From assembly GCF_000716675.1 (NCBI RefSeq), contig NZ_JNXT01000067.1, positions 1 to 44,306 of the forward strand: 44,306 bases of DNA. The letters run 5' to 3'. Shown one piece after another: positions 35,823 to 44,306 of this stretch. Below the pieces are notes generated by a model. That model was not told where the DNA came from and did no database searches. It saw only the letters and a program-made list of their open reading frames with translations. Both the position numbers and the translations under genes were made by a program. Source of the DNA: Streptomyces alboflavus (GTDB lineage Bacteria; Actinomycetota; Actinomycetes; Streptomycetales; Streptomycetaceae). Each line of letters begins with the position of its first letter. Position 1 is the first letter of the stretch.

Positions 35823-35864
35823 CGACGACGGGGGCGCTCCCCGCACGGAGCGCCCCCGTCGTCG
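35823..35864. terminator. bidirectional terminator with 18-bp perfect stem
   Basis: CGACGACGGGGGCGCTCC, loop CCGCAC, GGAGCGCCCCCGTCGTCG. It lies between the convergent wbl and glpX genes, 25 nt past the glpX stop. Confidence 0.85.
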
Positions 35865-35889
35865 TACGCCGCCCGGCCGCGGCCCGCCG

Positions 35890-36924
35890 CTACTTGGCGC
35901 GGTCGAAGTCGATGGCGCTGTACGCGCGCAGCTTCGAGAGCCGGTGGTCGGATTCGATCTTCCGGATGGTGCCGGACTTGGAGCGCATCACGAGCGAGGA
36001 CGTCGAGGCGTTCTCGGCGCGGTAGCGCACGCCCTGGAGCAGCTCGCCGTCGGTGATGCCGGTCGCGACGAAGAACACGTTGTCGCCGCTGACCAGGTCG
36101 TTCGTGGAGAGCGTGCGGTCCAGGTCGTGCCCGGCGTCGATCGCGCGCTGCTTCTCCGCCTCGTCCTTGGGCCACAGCTTGCCCTGGATGACGCCGCCCA
36201 GACACTTGATCGCGCAGGCGCTGATGATGCCCTCGGGGGTGCCGCCGACGCCCATGAGCAGGTCGACGCCGGTGCCCTCGCGGACGGCCATGACCGAACC
36301 GGCCACGTCGCCGTCCGAGATGAACTTGATGCGGGCGCCGGTCTCGCGGATCTCCTTGACGATGCCCTCGTGCCGGGGCCGGTCCAGGATCATCACGGTG
36401 ACGTCCTCGGGCGAGGACTTCTTGGCCTTGGCGACGCGGCGGATGTTGACCGCGGCGGGCGCGTTGATGTCCACGTAGTCGGCGGCCTCGGGGCCCGTGA
36501 CCAGCTTGTCCATGTAGAACACGGCGGACGGGTCGAACATGGTGCCGCGGTCGGCGGCGGCGAGGACGGCGATGGCGTTCGGCATGCCCTTGGCGGTCAG
36601 GGTGGTGCCGTCGATCGGGTCGACGGCGATGTCGACCTCGGCGCCGGTGCCGTCGCCGATGCGCTCGCCGTTGAAGAGCATCGGGGCCTCGTCCTTCTCG
36701 CCCTCCCCGATGACGACGACGCCGTTCATCGAGACGGTGTGGACGAGGGTCCGCATGGCCCTGACGGCGGCACCGTCCGCGCCGATCTTGTCGCCGCGGC
36801 CGACCCAGCGGCCCGCGGCCATGGCGGCGGCTTCGGTGACCCGGACGAGCTCCAGGGCGAGGTTGCGGTCGGGAGCCTCCGGGGAGACCACGAGTTCGGA
36901 CGGCAGCGAATGATGCTCGGTCAT
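35890..36924 (-). CDS. glpX: class II fructose-1,6-bisphosphatase GlpX
   Basis: This 344-aa gluconeogenic enzyme removes the 1-phosphate of fructose 1,6-bisphosphate. The metal site is [11 protein letters not shown] (Glu74, Glu76) and VDPIDGTTL (Asp102, Asp105), with the family motifs [18 protein letters not shown] and [12 protein letters not shown]. The start is ATG 36924 ([16 protein letters not shown]) with AAAGG upstream. The same frame is open for another 270 codons upstream, but that part runs antisense through the next gene. It is the main FBPase of actinobacteria, and length and motifs are normal. Confidence 0.97.
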   Translation of the reverse strand: MTEHHSLPSELVVSPEAPDRNLALELVRVTEAAAMAAGRWVGRGDKIGADGAAVRAMRTLVHTVSMNGVVVIGEGEKDEAPMLFNGERIGDGTGAEVDIAVDPIDGTTLTAKGMPNAIAVLAAADRGTMFDPSAVFYMDKLVTGPEAADYVDINAPAAVNIRRVAKAKKSSPEDVTVMILDRPRHEGIVKEIRETGARIKFISDGDVAGSVMAVREGTGVDLLMGVGGTPEGIISACAIKCLGGVIQGKLWPKDEAEKQRAIDAGHDLDRTLSTNDLVSGDNVFFVATGITDGELLQGVRYRAENASTSSLVMRSKSGTIRKIESDHRLSKLRAYSAIDFDRAK

Positions 36925-37115
36925 CGAGGCGCACCTTTCTGATACGGAACAAAAACTGCGCCCGGAGGGCGTCCCTGCAAGGGCGGGGGCGGGAGACGGG
37001 CGGGCGGCCGGATGAGGGATATGCCTTGACTCTATCCGCAGGTCGAAAGAATGAGCAGAGGGCCCTACACGTGAGCGCGGGTGGGGGTGCGGCTTCGTGT
37101 GCCATGGGGACCTGC

Positions 37116-37121
37116 GACGAT
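37116..37121 (+). promoter_or_regulatory. -10-like element GACGAT, possible leaderless start
   Basis: GACGAT then 7 nt and GTG at 37129. It is weaker than the others because the first base is G. A GGGGG run directly before the start could instead serve as a ribosome-binding site. Confidence 0.3.
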
Positions 37122-37128
37122 TGGGGGC

Positions 37129-37671
37129 GTGGCAGGCAGAAATGGCAAGCAGACCGTGCGGAACATGCTGCTCTCGATGGCCGTCATCGGCATCGTGGTC
37201 GCAGTGATCTACGTCTTCATCCCGCACGACGAAACCGAGAAACCGGTCAAGCGGGTCGACTACCGCGTCGAGCTCCTGACCGCCAGGCGGGCCGCGCCCT
37301 ATCCGGTGGCGGCGCCCCAGGGCCTCCCCAAGTCGTGGAAGCCGACCTCGGTGCGGTACAACGGCGCCGACCACGACAGCTGGCACCTGGGCTTCCTCGA
37401 CCCGGCCGGGGAGTACGTGACGGTCAAGCAGTCCACGGGCAAGCCGTCCGAGTTCATCGAGACGGCCACGCAGGAGGCCCGCAAGACCGAGCGGACCCAG
37501 GAGATCGCGGGCAAGACCTGGCACCGCTACCAGGGCTCCCGCTACGACGCGCTCGTCCTCCAGGACAAGGGCGCCACGACGGTGGTCGCGGGCACGGCCT
37601 CGTTCCGTCAGCTGACGGCGATGGCGGAGTCCCTGGAGATGAAGCGGACGCCGGTCGAGACCAGCGTGTAG
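37129..37671 (+). CDS. DUF4245 membrane-anchored protein
   Basis: This encodes 180 aa from GTG 37129 ([16 protein letters not shown]). An N-terminal membrane anchor ([19 protein letters not shown], about residues 13-31) is followed by an extracytoplasmic domain with [39 protein letters not shown] and [17 protein letters not shown], which I recognise as the DUF4245 family of Actinobacteria. The function is not known. It is placed divergently from glpX, and mycobacterial relatives also lie beside glpX, so the pairing is conserved by memory. An alternative in-frame start upstream at 37081 would add 16 residues. Confidence 0.85.
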   Translation: MAGRNGKQTVRNMLLSMAVIGIVVAVIYVFIPHDETEKPVKRVDYRVELLTARRAAPYPVAAPQGLPKSWKPTSVRYNGADHDSWHLGFLDPAGEYVTVKQSTGKPSEFIETATQEARKTERTQEIAGKTWHRYQGSRYDALVLQDKGATTVVAGTASFRQLTAMAESLEMKRTPVETSV

Positions 37672-37695
37672 CGGTTCGTGCCACGAAATAGCGGC

Positions 37696-37749
37696 AGCGG
37701 TACGACGAGAGGCCCCCGGCAACCGCCGGGGGCCTCTCGTCGTACCGCT
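37696..37749. terminator. bidirectional terminator, 25-bp perfect stem
   Basis: Positions 37696-37720 pair with 37725-37749 without a mismatch around a 4-nt loop, AACC. The core is GAGGCCCCCGGC/GCCGGGGGCCTC. It separates the convergent DUF4245 and nitroreductase genes. Confidence 0.9.
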
Positions 37750-37777
37750 GTGTCCTGCCGTGTCCTGCTGCCGGGCC

Positions 37778-38368
37778 TCAGACGGTCGTGATGACGTCCT
37801 CGTACTCCAGGCGCGGGGAGCGCGGGAACCAGGCGTCGTCGCCCGGCTTGCCGATGTTGATGACCATCAGCGGGGTGTGGTCGTCGTCCAGGAACTCCTT
37901 CTGCACGCCCGCGAAGTCGAAGCCGGTCATCGGTCCGGCGGCCAGGCCCGCGGCGCGGATGCCGACGATGAAGTACGCGGCCTGCAGCGCGGCGTTCAGG
38001 CCCGCGGCCTGCTCACGGACGGGGCGCTCGGCGAAGAAGGCGTCCTTGGCCTGCGGGAAGTGCGGGAACAGGGCCGGGAGCTCCTCGTGGAACTCGTTGT
38101 CCGCGGACAGGATCGCGACGAGCGGCGCCGTGGCGGTCTTCGGGCGGTTGCCCTCGGCCATGTGCTGCACCAGGCGCTCGCGCGCCTCGGGGGAGCGGAC
38201 CAGGGTCACCCGCAGGGGCGACTGGTTGAACGCGGTGGGGCCGTACTTGACCAGGTCGTAGATGGCCTGGACCTGCTCCTCGGTGACGGGCTCGTCGGTG
38301 AAGGTGTTCGCGGTGCGGGCCTCGCGGAACAGCAGGTCCTGGGCGGCGGGGTCAAGAACGAGGGACAT
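37778..38368 (-). CDS. nitroreductase family protein, RutE/HadB-like
   Basis: This 196-aa FMN-dependent oxidoreductase starts at ATG 38368 ([14 protein letters not shown]) with GAAGG upstream; 36 codons before it are open but unlike the family. [36 protein letters not shown] and [16 protein letters not shown] are the flavin-contacting motifs of the malonic semialdehyde reductase RutE branch. [21 protein letters not shown] is the usual C-terminus. RutE reduces malonic semialdehyde to 3-hydroxypropionate in pyrimidine breakdown, but no rut genes are nearby, so a general NAD(P)H nitro/aldehyde reductase is equally likely. Confidence 0.9.
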   Translation of the reverse strand: MSLVLDPAAQDLLFREARTANTFTDEPVTEEQVQAIYDLVKYGPTAFNQSPLRVTLVRSPEARERLVQHMAEGNRPKTATAPLVAILSADNEFHEELPALFPHFPQAKDAFFAERPVREQAAGLNAALQAAYFIVGIRAAGLAAGPMTGFDFAGVQKEFLDDDHTPLMVINIGKPGDDAWFPRSPRLEYEDVITTV

Positions 38369-38517
38369 CTTTACAACCTTCTCGATGCGTGGCTGAGGGC
38401 TCCGGCGGGGTGCTCGGGCACTTGGGGGGTGCCCGGTGCCTGCCGGTGACATCGACAGTACGACAGCGAGGTTCAATGTTCAACTAAAAGTGGGGTGTGG
38501 TGATCCGCTTCACAGCG

Positions 38518-38551
38518 GCGAGGGGCGCCAGGTGTCCCGGGCGCCCCTCGC
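38518..38551 (-). terminator. terminator hairpin after xseB
   Basis: GCGAGGGGCGCC and GGCGCCCCTCGC pair over 12 bp around a 10-nt loop, 22 nt beyond the xseB stop in its direction. Confidence 0.75.
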
Positions 38552-38573
38552 GTGACCTGCCTGACCTGCGTGT

Positions 38574-38828
38574 CTACGCGCCCTCGGCGTCCGGGTCGCC
38601 CTCGGTGCCCTCGCCGTCCGGGGCCGCGAGCGCCGCGTCGAGGCGGGCGCGGGCGCCGTCCAGCCAGCGGCGGCACGCGGCGGCCAGCTCCTCGCCGCGC
38701 TCCCACAGGGCGAGCGACTCCTCCAGGCTCGTGCCCCCGGCCTCCAGGCGGCGCACCACCTCGATCAGCTCGTCCCGCGCCTGCTCGTACCCGAGCGCCG
38801 TGGCCTCGGTGTCCGTCTTGCTGGTCAT
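38574..38828 (-). CDS. xseB: exodeoxyribonuclease VII small subunit
   Basis: This 84-aa subunit has the XseB helical core [52 protein letters not shown], then an acidic tail. It assembles with XseA into the exonuclease that degrades single-stranded DNA. It is 9 nt downstream of the xseA stop, so the two form an operon. Length is normal. Confidence 0.96.
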   Translation of the reverse strand: MTSKTDTEATALGYEQARDELIEVVRRLEAGGTSLEESLALWERGEELAAACRRWLDGARARLDAALAAPDGEGTEGDPDAEGA

Positions 38829-38837
38829 GCGCCCACC

Positions 38838-40049
38838 CTAGATGTCGACTCGTACCGTGAATTCGCCGTCGGCGACCCGGGCCCGCAGCTCCTCTCCGGA
38901 CGCCACCTCGTCCGCCGCGCGGACCACCGCGCCGCCCTGCTTCTTCTGCAGCACCGCGTACCCCCGCTGGAGGGTGGCGGCGGGGGAGAGGGCCACCACG
39001 CGCGCGTGGGTGTGGGTCAGCTCCGACTCCGCGCGGTCCAGGAGGTGGCCGAGGGTGCGGCGCGCCCGGTCCACGTACGCCGTGATCTGCTCCTCGCGGT
39101 CCTCGACCATGCGGTGCGGGTGCTCCATGCAGGGGCGGGCCAGGGCGTGCGCGAGGCCGCGCTCCTCGCGGTCCAGGAACGCCTCGACGCCGCGGCGCGC
39201 GCGGTCCCGCAGGAACGCCACGCGCTCGTACTCCTCGCCGACGTCCGGCACGACCCGCTTCGCCGCGTCCGTGGGGGTCGAGGCGCGCAGGTCGGCCACG
39301 TAGTCCAGGAGGGGGGTGTCGGGTTCGTGGCCGATCGCGGAGACCACGGGCGTACGGCACGAGGCGACCGTGCGCACCAGCTGCTCGTCGGAGAACGGCA
39401 GCAGGTCCTCCACGCTGCCGCCGCCGCGCGCGACGACGATCACGTCGACCTCGTCGAGCGCGTCCAGCTCCTTCACCGCCTGCACCACCTGGGGGACGGC
39501 GTGCACGCCCTGCACCGGGACGTTGCGCACCTCGAAGCGGACGGCCGGCCAGCGGTGCCGGGCGTTCTCCAGGACGTCCCGCTCGGCGGCCGAGGCGCGG
39601 CCGCAGACCAGGCCGATGAGCTGCGGCAGGAACGGCAGCGGCTTCTTGCGGTCCGGGGCGAACAGGCCCTCGGCGGCGAGGGACTTCTTCAGCTGCTCCA
39701 GGCGGGCGAGCAGCTCCCCGACGCCGACCGGCTTGATCTCCGCCGCCCGCAGGGACAGCTGGCCCCGTGGTGCGTACCACTCCGGCTTGGCGTGCACCAC
39801 GACGCGGGCGCCCTCCGAGATCACGTCCGCCACGGCGTCGAACACCTGGCGGTAGCACGTGACGCTCACGGAGATGTCGTGCGAGGGGTCGCGCAGCGTC
39901 AGGAACACCACGCCCGCCCCCGGGCGCCGCGACAGCTGCGTGATCTGCCCCTCGACCCAGATCGCCCCGAGCCGGTCGATCCAGCCCCCGATGAGCCGGG
40001 ACACCTCCCCGACGGGAAGCGGCGCGTCAGCAGACGTATTGAGACCCAT
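38838..40049 (-). CDS. xseA: exodeoxyribonuclease VII large subunit
   Basis: This encodes 403 aa. The N-terminal OB-fold ([40 protein letters not shown]) is followed by the catalytic domain with [60 protein letters not shown] and [11 protein letters not shown], which hold the conserved acidic and His residues. Next come a coiled region and the C-terminal segment LQRGYAVLQ. The start is ATG 40049, probably leaderless (TACGCT 6 nt upstream). The preceding APC permease ends 31 bp upstream on the same strand. Confidence 0.96.
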   Translation of the reverse strand: MGLNTSADAPLPVGEVSRLIGGWIDRLGAIWVEGQITQLSRRPGAGVVFLTLRDPSHDISVSVTCYRQVFDAVADVISEGARVVVHAKPEWYAPRGQLSLRAAEIKPVGVGELLARLEQLKKSLAAEGLFAPDRKKPLPFLPQLIGLVCGRASAAERDVLENARHRWPAVRFEVRNVPVQGVHAVPQVVQAVKELDALDEVDVIVVARGGGSVEDLLPFSDEQLVRTVASCRTPVVSAIGHEPDTPLLDYVADLRASTPTDAAKRVVPDVGEEYERVAFLRDRARRGVEAFLDREERGLAHALARPCMEHPHRMVEDREEQITAYVDRARRTLGHLLDRAESELTHTHARVVALSPAATLQRGYAVLQKKQGGAVVRAADEVASGEELRARVADGEFTVRVDI

Positions 40050-40055
40050 GAAGCG

Positions 40056-40061
40056 AGCGTA
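40056..40061 (-). promoter_or_regulatory. -10 element TACGCT of a probable leaderless xseAB promoter
   Basis: On the minus strand TACGCT, CGCTTC, ATG at 40049. The hexamer lies in the 31-bp gap after the permease gene, so xseAB can be expressed apart from it. Confidence 0.5.
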
Positions 40062-40080
40062 TCGGCCCCCACTGACACCC

Positions 40081-41475
40081 TTACGGAGCCCGGGGCGCCC
40101 CCCGGACTCCCTGGGCGACCAGCACCACGAGCCCCACTCCCAGCCAGATCGCCCCCACCACCTGCGCCGACCCCGACGCCTCCACGATGACGGCGACGAC
40201 GATCGCGGCGCCGAGCACCGGCACGAGGATGTGCCGCCACCAGCTCACCGGGCCACCCCGCCGCCGTACCGCGAACCAGCCCACCACGCTCGCGTGCAGC
40301 AGGAAGAAGGCCGTCAGCGCCCCGATGTCGACCACCGACACCAGGTGGTCCATGCCGTCGTCCCGGCGGGACGCCCACACGGCGGCCACGAGCGTGACGG
40401 CGGCGGCGCACAGCAGCGCGATCCGCGGCGTGCCCGACTCGGTCCGTGAGAGCAGCCGCGGCAGCCTCCGCTCCCGCGCCATCGCGAACAGCAGCCGCCC
40501 CGCCGCCGCCTGCCCGGCGAGCGCCGCGAACGCCGCCCCGATCGCCTTGCTGACGGCCACCAGGTCGTGCAGCCAGTCCCCGACGGCCGCGTCCACGGAG
40601 GAGTAGAACGCGGACCCCTGGTCACCGGGGTTGGCGGCGAGGTCGGCCGACGAGACCGGGGACAGCAGCGCCACCAGATACGTCTGCAGGACGAACAGCA
40701 CACCCGTGAGCGCCAGACAGAACAGCACCGCCCGCGCCACCTTCGCCGAGCCCCCGGTGACCTCCTCCGCGAACGAGGCGATCGCGTCGAACCCGAGGTA
40801 GGAAAGGACGGCCACGGACACGGCCCCGACCACCGCCGACAGCGCGAACGCCCCCTGCGTCCCGTCACCCGTCAGCGGCGAGAGCCACCCCCGCTCCGCC
40901 CCGTCCCGCGCGAGCACCACGACGGCCGACACCACGAACACCAGCAGGACCACGATCTCCAGCGCGAGCACCGCGAACCCGACCCGCGCCGCGGGCCGCA
41001 CGCCCCACAGGTTCAGGGCCGTCGTCAGGAGCACCGCGATCGTCGTCCACACCCACTGGGACACCGAAGGCACCAGCTCGTGCATGGCGATCCCGGAGAA
41101 GAGATACGCGACCGCAGGGATGAGCAGATAGTCCAGCATCGCCATCCAGCCCGCGATGAACCCGGGGCCGTTGCCGAGCCCCACGCGCGCGTAGGCGAAC
41201 ACGGAACCCGCCAGGGGGACGACCTTCACCATCTGGGCGTAGCTGAAGGCGGTGAACGCCATGGCGATCGTCGCGATGACGTACACCAGTGCCACCGCGC
41301 CGTGCGACTTCGCGTCGAGCGTCCCGAAGACGCCCACCGGGGCCATCGGGGCGATGAACAGCAGGCCGTAGACGACGAGGTCCCGGAAGCCGAGGCTCCG
41401 TCTCAGGCCCCCGCCGTTCTTCGGGGCACCTTCCCCGTCGGGCGGCAGGGGCGCGTTCGTCGTGTGGGCGGACAT
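40081..41475 (-). CDS. APC family amino acid permease
   Basis: This 464-aa permease has about twelve predicted helices. Near the N-terminus [21 protein letters not shown] is the first APC helix with its substrate-binding bend. [20 protein letters not shown] and [16 protein letters not shown] (helix 6 region) are typical of the amino acid/polyamine/organocation family. The start is ATG 41475 with GGAGG 6 nt upstream. Substrate specificity cannot be deduced; relatives import amino acids or polyamines such as putrescine. It is divergent from ispH, which has its own promoter. Confidence 0.92.
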   Translation of the reverse strand: MSAHTTNAPLPPDGEGAPKNGGGLRRSLGFRDLVVYGLLFIAPMAPVGVFGTLDAKSHGAVALVYVIATIAMAFTAFSYAQMVKVVPLAGSVFAYARVGLGNGPGFIAGWMAMLDYLLIPAVAYLFSGIAMHELVPSVSQWVWTTIAVLLTTALNLWGVRPAARVGFAVLALEIVVLLVFVVSAVVVLARDGAERGWLSPLTGDGTQGAFALSAVVGAVSVAVLSYLGFDAIASFAEEVTGGSAKVARAVLFCLALTGVLFVLQTYLVALLSPVSSADLAANPGDQGSAFYSSVDAAVGDWLHDLVAVSKAIGAAFAALAGQAAAGRLLFAMARERRLPRLLSRTESGTPRIALLCAAAVTLVAAVWASRRDDGMDHLVSVVDIGALTAFFLLHASVVGWFAVRRRGGPVSWWRHILVPVLGAAIVVAVIVEASGSAQVVGAIWLGVGLVVLVAQGVRGAPRAP

Positions 41476-41535
41476 CGGGCCTCCGGGTCTCCGCTGGTCA
41501 CGCAGTGGCTCCCAGTCTCCCCACTGAGGCGATCT

Positions 41536-41562
41536 TTGACCTGTCGTACGCGGCCTTACGAT
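41536..41562 (+). promoter_or_regulatory. ispH promoter TTGACC-N15-TACGAT, leaderless
   Basis: TTGACC at 41536-41541 and TACGAT at 41557-41562 form the best -35/-10 pair in the window. The ATG at 41570 comes 7 nt after the -10, so transcript and translation starts should coincide. Confidence 0.7.
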
Positions 41563-41569
41563 GGTCCGT

Positions 41570-42556
41570 ATGACTGCAACGCCTGGCTCCCGCCGTGTCC
41601 TGCTCGCCGCTCCCCGTGGCTACTGCGCGGGTGTGGACCGTGCCGTGATCGCCGTCGAGAAGGCCCTGGAGCAGTACGGGGCCCCGATCTATGTCCGCCA
41701 CGAGATCGTCCACAACAAGTACGTCGTGCAGACCCTGGAGAAGAAGGGCGCCATCTTCGTCGACCAGGTGGAGGAGGTGCCGGAGGGCTCCATCGTGATG
41801 TTCTCCGCCCACGGCGTGGCCCCGACCGTCCACACGGAGGCCGCCGAGCGCAAGCTCGCCACGATCGACGCGACCTGCCCCCTGGTCACCAAGGTCCACA
41901 AGGAAGCGGTGCGGTTCGCCAAGGAGGACTTCGACATCCTCCTGATCGGCCACGAGGGCCACGAGGAGGTCATCGGCACGTCCGGCGAGGCCCCCGACCA
42001 CATCACGCTCGTCGACGGCCCCGAGGACGTCGCGAACGTCGAGGTCCGCGACCCCGACAAGGTCGTCTGGCTCTCCCAGACCACGCTCTCCGTGGACGAG
42101 ACGATGGAGACGGTCGACGCCCTGAAGGGCAAGTTCCCGAACCTCCTCTCGCCGCCCAGCGACGACATCTGCTACGCCACGCAGAACCGCCAGACCGCGG
42201 TGAAGAAGCTCGCCGAGGACGCCGAGCTCGTCATCGTCGTCGGCTCCAAGAACTCCTCGAACTCCATCCGCATGGTCGAGGTCGCCCTGGAGGCCGGCGT
42301 GCCCGCCTCGCACCTGGTGGACAACGCCGGGGAGATCGACGAGGCCTGGCTCGACGGCGTCACCACGGTCGGCCTGACCTCGGGCGCGTCCGTCCCCGAC
42401 GTCCTGGTGGACGGCGTCCTGGAGTGGCTGGCCGAGCGCGGGTACGCGGACGTGGAGACGGTGAAGACGGCCGACGAGTCGATCACGTTCTCGCTGCCCA
42501 AGGAGCTGCGCCGGGACCTGCGCGCCGAGGCGGCGGAGCTGTCCGCGAAGCAGTAG
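41570..42556 (+). CDS. ispH: 4-hydroxy-3-methylbut-2-enyl diphosphate reductase IspH
   Basis: This 328-aa Fe-S enzyme is the last step of the MEP pathway, making IPP and DMAPP. Cluster cysteines are Cys19 ([12 protein letters not shown]), Cys103 ([11 protein letters not shown]) and Cys201 ([14 protein letters not shown]). Substrate-binding [11 protein letters not shown] and [14 protein letters not shown] are present, as is [12 protein letters not shown] place the start at ATG 41570 ([13 protein letters not shown]), not the in-frame ATG at 41561, because that one overlaps the -10 box. Length and motifs are typical. It supplies precursors used by cis-prenyltransferases such as the one at 9551. 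Confidence 0.97.
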   Translation: MTATPGSRRVLLAAPRGYCAGVDRAVIAVEKALEQYGAPIYVRHEIVHNKYVVQTLEKKGAIFVDQVEEVPEGSIVMFSAHGVAPTVHTEAAERKLATIDATCPLVTKVHKEAVRFAKEDFDILLIGHEGHEEVIGTSGEAPDHITLVDGPEDVANVEVRDPDKVVWLSQTTLSVDETMETVDALKGKFPNLLSPPSDDICYATQNRQTAVKKLAEDAELVIVVGSKNSSNSIRMVEVALEAGVPASHLVDNAGEIDEAWLDGVTTVGLTSGASVPDVLVDGVLEWLAERGYADVETVKTADESITFSLPKELRRDLRAEAAELSAKQ

Positions 42557-42618
42557 CCCGCGCGGCGGAGGGTCTGGCCGACTGGTCCAACCGGGGCGTG
42601 ACTGTCAGTCCGGCGTCG

Positions 42619-42624
42619 TAACGT
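42619..42624 (+). promoter_or_regulatory. -10 element TAACGT of a probable leaderless promoter
   Basis: TAACGT, GGAGTCC, ATG at 42632. GTGACT 15 nt upstream is a possible -35. GGAG is only 3 nt from the ATG, too close for a normal ribosome-binding site. Confidence 0.5.
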
Positions 42625-42631
42625 GGAGTCC

Positions 42632-43384
42632 ATGCAGATCTTCGGTGTGGACATCGGCGGATCCGGGATCAAGGGCGCGCCCGTCGACCTGGACCGCGGG
42701 GACCTGGCCCAGGACCGGCACAAGGTGCTGACGCCGCACCCGGCCACGCCCGAGGGCGTGGTCGAGGGCGTGCGCGAGGTCGTCGAGCACTTCGGCTGGA
42801 CCGGACCGATCGGCGCCACGTTCCCGGGCGTGATCATGGACGGCACGGCGCGCACGGCGGCGAACGTCGACAAGAGCTGGATCGGCACGGACATCCGGGG
42901 CCTGATCTCCGAGCGCGTCGGCGGCGCCCGGGTGACCGTCCTGAACGACGCGGACGCGGCGGGCGTCGCCGAGATGCACTTCGGCGCGGGCCGCGGCCGC
43001 ACCGGCACGGTCATCACGCTCACCCTCGGCACGGGCATCGGCAGCGCCGTCTTCACCGGCGGCCACCTCGTGCCGAACAGTGAACTGGGCCACCTGGAGC
43101 TGCACGGCCACGACGCGGAGAAGAAGGCCTCCTCCAAGGCCCGCGAGGACGAGGACCTGACCTGGGAGCACTGGGCGCACCGCGTCCAGAAGTATCTGGC
43201 GCACGTCGAGATGCTGTTCTCGCCCGAGCTGTTCATCATCGGCGGCGGCGTGAGCCGCAAGGCCCACAAGTTCCTGCCCCTGATCAAGGGCATCGAGGCC
43301 GAGGTCGTCCCGGCGGAGCTGCAGAACAACGCGGGCATCGTGGGCGCGGCGATGGCGGCGCGGGCGGCGGAGCAAGGGGCGTAG
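42632..43384 (+). CDS. ppgK: polyphosphate glucokinase (ROK family)
   Basis: This encodes 250 aa from ATG 42632 (MQIFGVDIGGSGIKGAPVD); a GTG at 42623 lies in the -10 region. The phosphate motif DIGGSGIKG, GATFPGV, LNDADAAGVAEMHFGAG with the catalytic Asp, and TLGTGIGSAVF are present. There is no CXCGXXGCXE zinc motif, which is normal for the PPGK branch. Here LGHLELHGHDAEKKAS follows instead. The enzyme phosphorylates glucose with inorganic polyphosphate or ATP. Its length of about 250 residues is typical. It is convergent with the last gene. Confidence 0.95.
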   Translation: MQIFGVDIGGSGIKGAPVDLDRGDLAQDRHKVLTPHPATPEGVVEGVREVVEHFGWTGPIGATFPGVIMDGTARTAANVDKSWIGTDIRGLISERVGGARVTVLNDADAAGVAEMHFGAGRGRTGTVITLTLGTGIGSAVFTGGHLVPNSELGHLELHGHDAEKKASSKAREDEDLTWEHWAHRVQKYLAHVEMLFSPELFIIGGGVSRKAHKFLPLIKGIEAEVVPAELQNNAGIVGAAMAARAAEQGA

Positions 43385-43470
43385 CCCGCGGGGCCCGGGA
43401 GCCGGCGGCGCACCGTTGTGTGGGGCAGCCACCGCGGGGCCGCACCACCGCGTGACTCGGCGCCGACCCC

Positions 43471-43500
43471 CTCCCTGCCCCTCCCTGCCCCTCCCTGCCC
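43471..43500. repeat. three exact 10-bp tandem repeats CTCCCTGCCC
   Basis: Three identical units in the gap between the convergent ppgK and DUF6542 genes. Likely a slippage microsatellite; no function visible. Confidence 0.9.
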
Positions 43501-43509
43501 CTCGCCCGG

Positions 43510-44172
43510 CTAGGAGGCGGGCACGCGCCGCTGCGCCGGGCCGCCCGGCGGCCGCAGCTGCCCGCCCCGCCGCTGCTGTTCCTTCCACTGCCGCTGCTGG
43601 CGCCGCCGGTTCATGAGCTTGATCTTGCGCACGGTGACGATGACACCGGCGACCAGCGTCCCGCCGTACAGCCAGCCCGCGTGCAGCGCGAGCGACGTCA
43701 GCAGCCCCATGAACTGACCGCCGAAGCCGTCGGTGCCACCGGAGATCGGCAGCACCCCGGCCGCGAACGCGATCGGCACCGCGACGGGCGCGGTGACCAG
43801 GTCGGCGGGCCGCACCCAGAGCGCGGTGAGGGCGCTCACGGGCAGGAACAGCACGCCGTACGCGACCAGCGAGCCGCCGAAGAGCAGCCGCAGCAGACAC
43901 GCGAGCACGAACATCACGGCCGCGGCGAAGAGCCCGCTGCCGAGCCCGGTCAGCCGCGGATTGGGCATCCGGCGCAGCCGCCGGTACAGCGGCATCCGGC
44001 TGACCTTGCGGTACAGCGGGGTTCTGCGCAGCACGCGGACGAGCGGCGACGCGGGCCTGCGGGGGCCCGGCGGGGTACGGGGAACGGGGGGCTCCGCGGG
44101 GCTGCCTTGTTCGGGCAGCGGCGCGGTGCGGCGCGGCCTTGCGCCCGGGGGACGGGTCCTGTGTTGCTCCAC
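43510..44172 (-). CDS. DUF6542-like four-helix membrane protein
   Basis: This encodes 220 aa from GTG 44172 (EQHRTRPPGARPRRTA). A Pro/Arg-rich cytoplasmic tail (about 1-70) with RVLRRTPLYRKVSRMPLYRR precedes four hydrophobic stretches: LFAAAVMFVLACLLRLLF, VAYGVLFLPVSALTALWV, APVAVPIAFAAGVLPISG and SLALHAGWLYGGTLVAGVIV. It ends in a Gln/Arg-rich tail. I recognise it as the DUF6542 family of Streptomyces; the function is unknown. In this neighbourhood a membrane protein of this type normally follows ispH/xseA in Streptomyces, by memory. Confidence 0.78.
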   Translation of the reverse strand: MEQHRTRPPGARPRRTAPLPEQGSPAEPPVPRTPPGPRRPASPLVRVLRRTPLYRKVSRMPLYRRLRRMPNPRLTGLGSGLFAAAVMFVLACLLRLLFGGSLVAYGVLFLPVSALTALWVRPADLVTAPVAVPIAFAAGVLPISGGTDGFGGQFMGLLTSLALHAGWLYGGTLVAGVIVTVRKIKLMNRRRQQRQWKEQQRRGGQLRPPGGPAQRRVPAS

Positions 44173-44178
44173 CGGTCC

Positions 44179-44184
44179 AACCTA
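44179..44184 (-). promoter_or_regulatory. -10 element TAGGTT of a probable leaderless promoter
   Basis: On the minus strand TAGGTT, GGACCG, GTG at 44172. TATGAC 14 nt further upstream is a possible -35 at short spacing. Confidence 0.5.
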
Positions 44185-44306
44185 GGTCGGCCCGGGTGGT
44201 CATACCGTATTGGGACACGCGTTTTGGCCGACCTTGGCGATGCGTTCGACAGGGCGGCGGTACGGGGCGGGGGTGCGGGGGCCGCGGGGCGGGGGGCGAC
44301 GGCGCG
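44185..44306. other. window end, no feature identified
   Basis: A GC-rich stretch with GTATTGGGACACGCG that could belong to a promoter. No start codon with a family-like sequence follows before the window ends. Confidence 0.4.

Noticed and set aside
36925..37722. Upstream extension of glpX to a 610-aa protein
   Set aside because: The extra part is antisense to the DUF4245 gene and shows no homology; ATG 36924 with a ribosome-binding site gives normal GlpX length.

Overview
The window reads as Streptomyces (or a very close relative) chromosome. It has very high GC and third-position GC, tightly packed genes, and a WhiB-family gene. Other markers are the divergent ahpCD/oxyR locus, a class II fructose-bisphosphatase (glpX), a ROK polyphosphate glucokinase and an uppS/phoH pair. 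From position 6.5 kb onward the order recalls, from memory, the conserved core of the S. coelicolor chromosome around ahpC-oxyR, fumarases, wbl-glpX and xseAB-ispH. No tRNA, rRNA, CRISPR array, transposase or integrase was seen.

Left edge (1-6.46 kb): the end of a type VII (ESX/Wss-like) secretion locus. It holds a truncated MinD-like ATPase, a fused three-ATPase EccC motor and a translationally coupled protein resembling DUF6177. The rest of the apparatus must lie to the left.

6.5-15 kb: a SAM methyltransferase, an HxlR regulator, an unusual 600-bp gap ending in a textbook terminator, an MgrA-type aldo/keto reductase, a cis-prenyltransferase, and a PIN-PhoH ATPase with a hairpin-rich leader. 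These are followed by a secreted SLT transglycosylase with a Crp-like site upstream and an AI-2E-type membrane protein.

15-25.4 kb: envelope and oxidative stress. It contains ahpCD/oxyR, a PadR-controlled ABC/FtsX export operon with a striking operator, a class A penicillin-binding protein and a catalase.

25.5-29.2 kb: a GAF-SpoIIE phosphatase whose anti-sigma-type kinase domain is split off by a frameshift, a second methyltransferase and a DUF402 protein.

29.4-35.1 kb: class II fumarase, a secreted SGNH hydrolase with ricin lectin, class I Fe-S fumarase, and a DUF1707 protein. A DmdR/IdeR-like iron box lies between the class I fumarase and the DUF1707 gene.

35.3-44.3 kb: a WhiB-like regulator, glpX, a DUF4245 protein, a nitroreductase, xseA-xseB, an APC permease, ispH, polyphosphate glucokinase and a four-helix DUF6542-like membrane protein.

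Cross-cutting signals: about ten genes have a TANNNT-like -10 box ending 6-7 nt before the start codon, as expected for leaderless transcripts. Most convergent gene pairs are separated by long near-perfect hairpins. Several intergenic gaps carry copies of a dispersed Streptomyces palindromic element.
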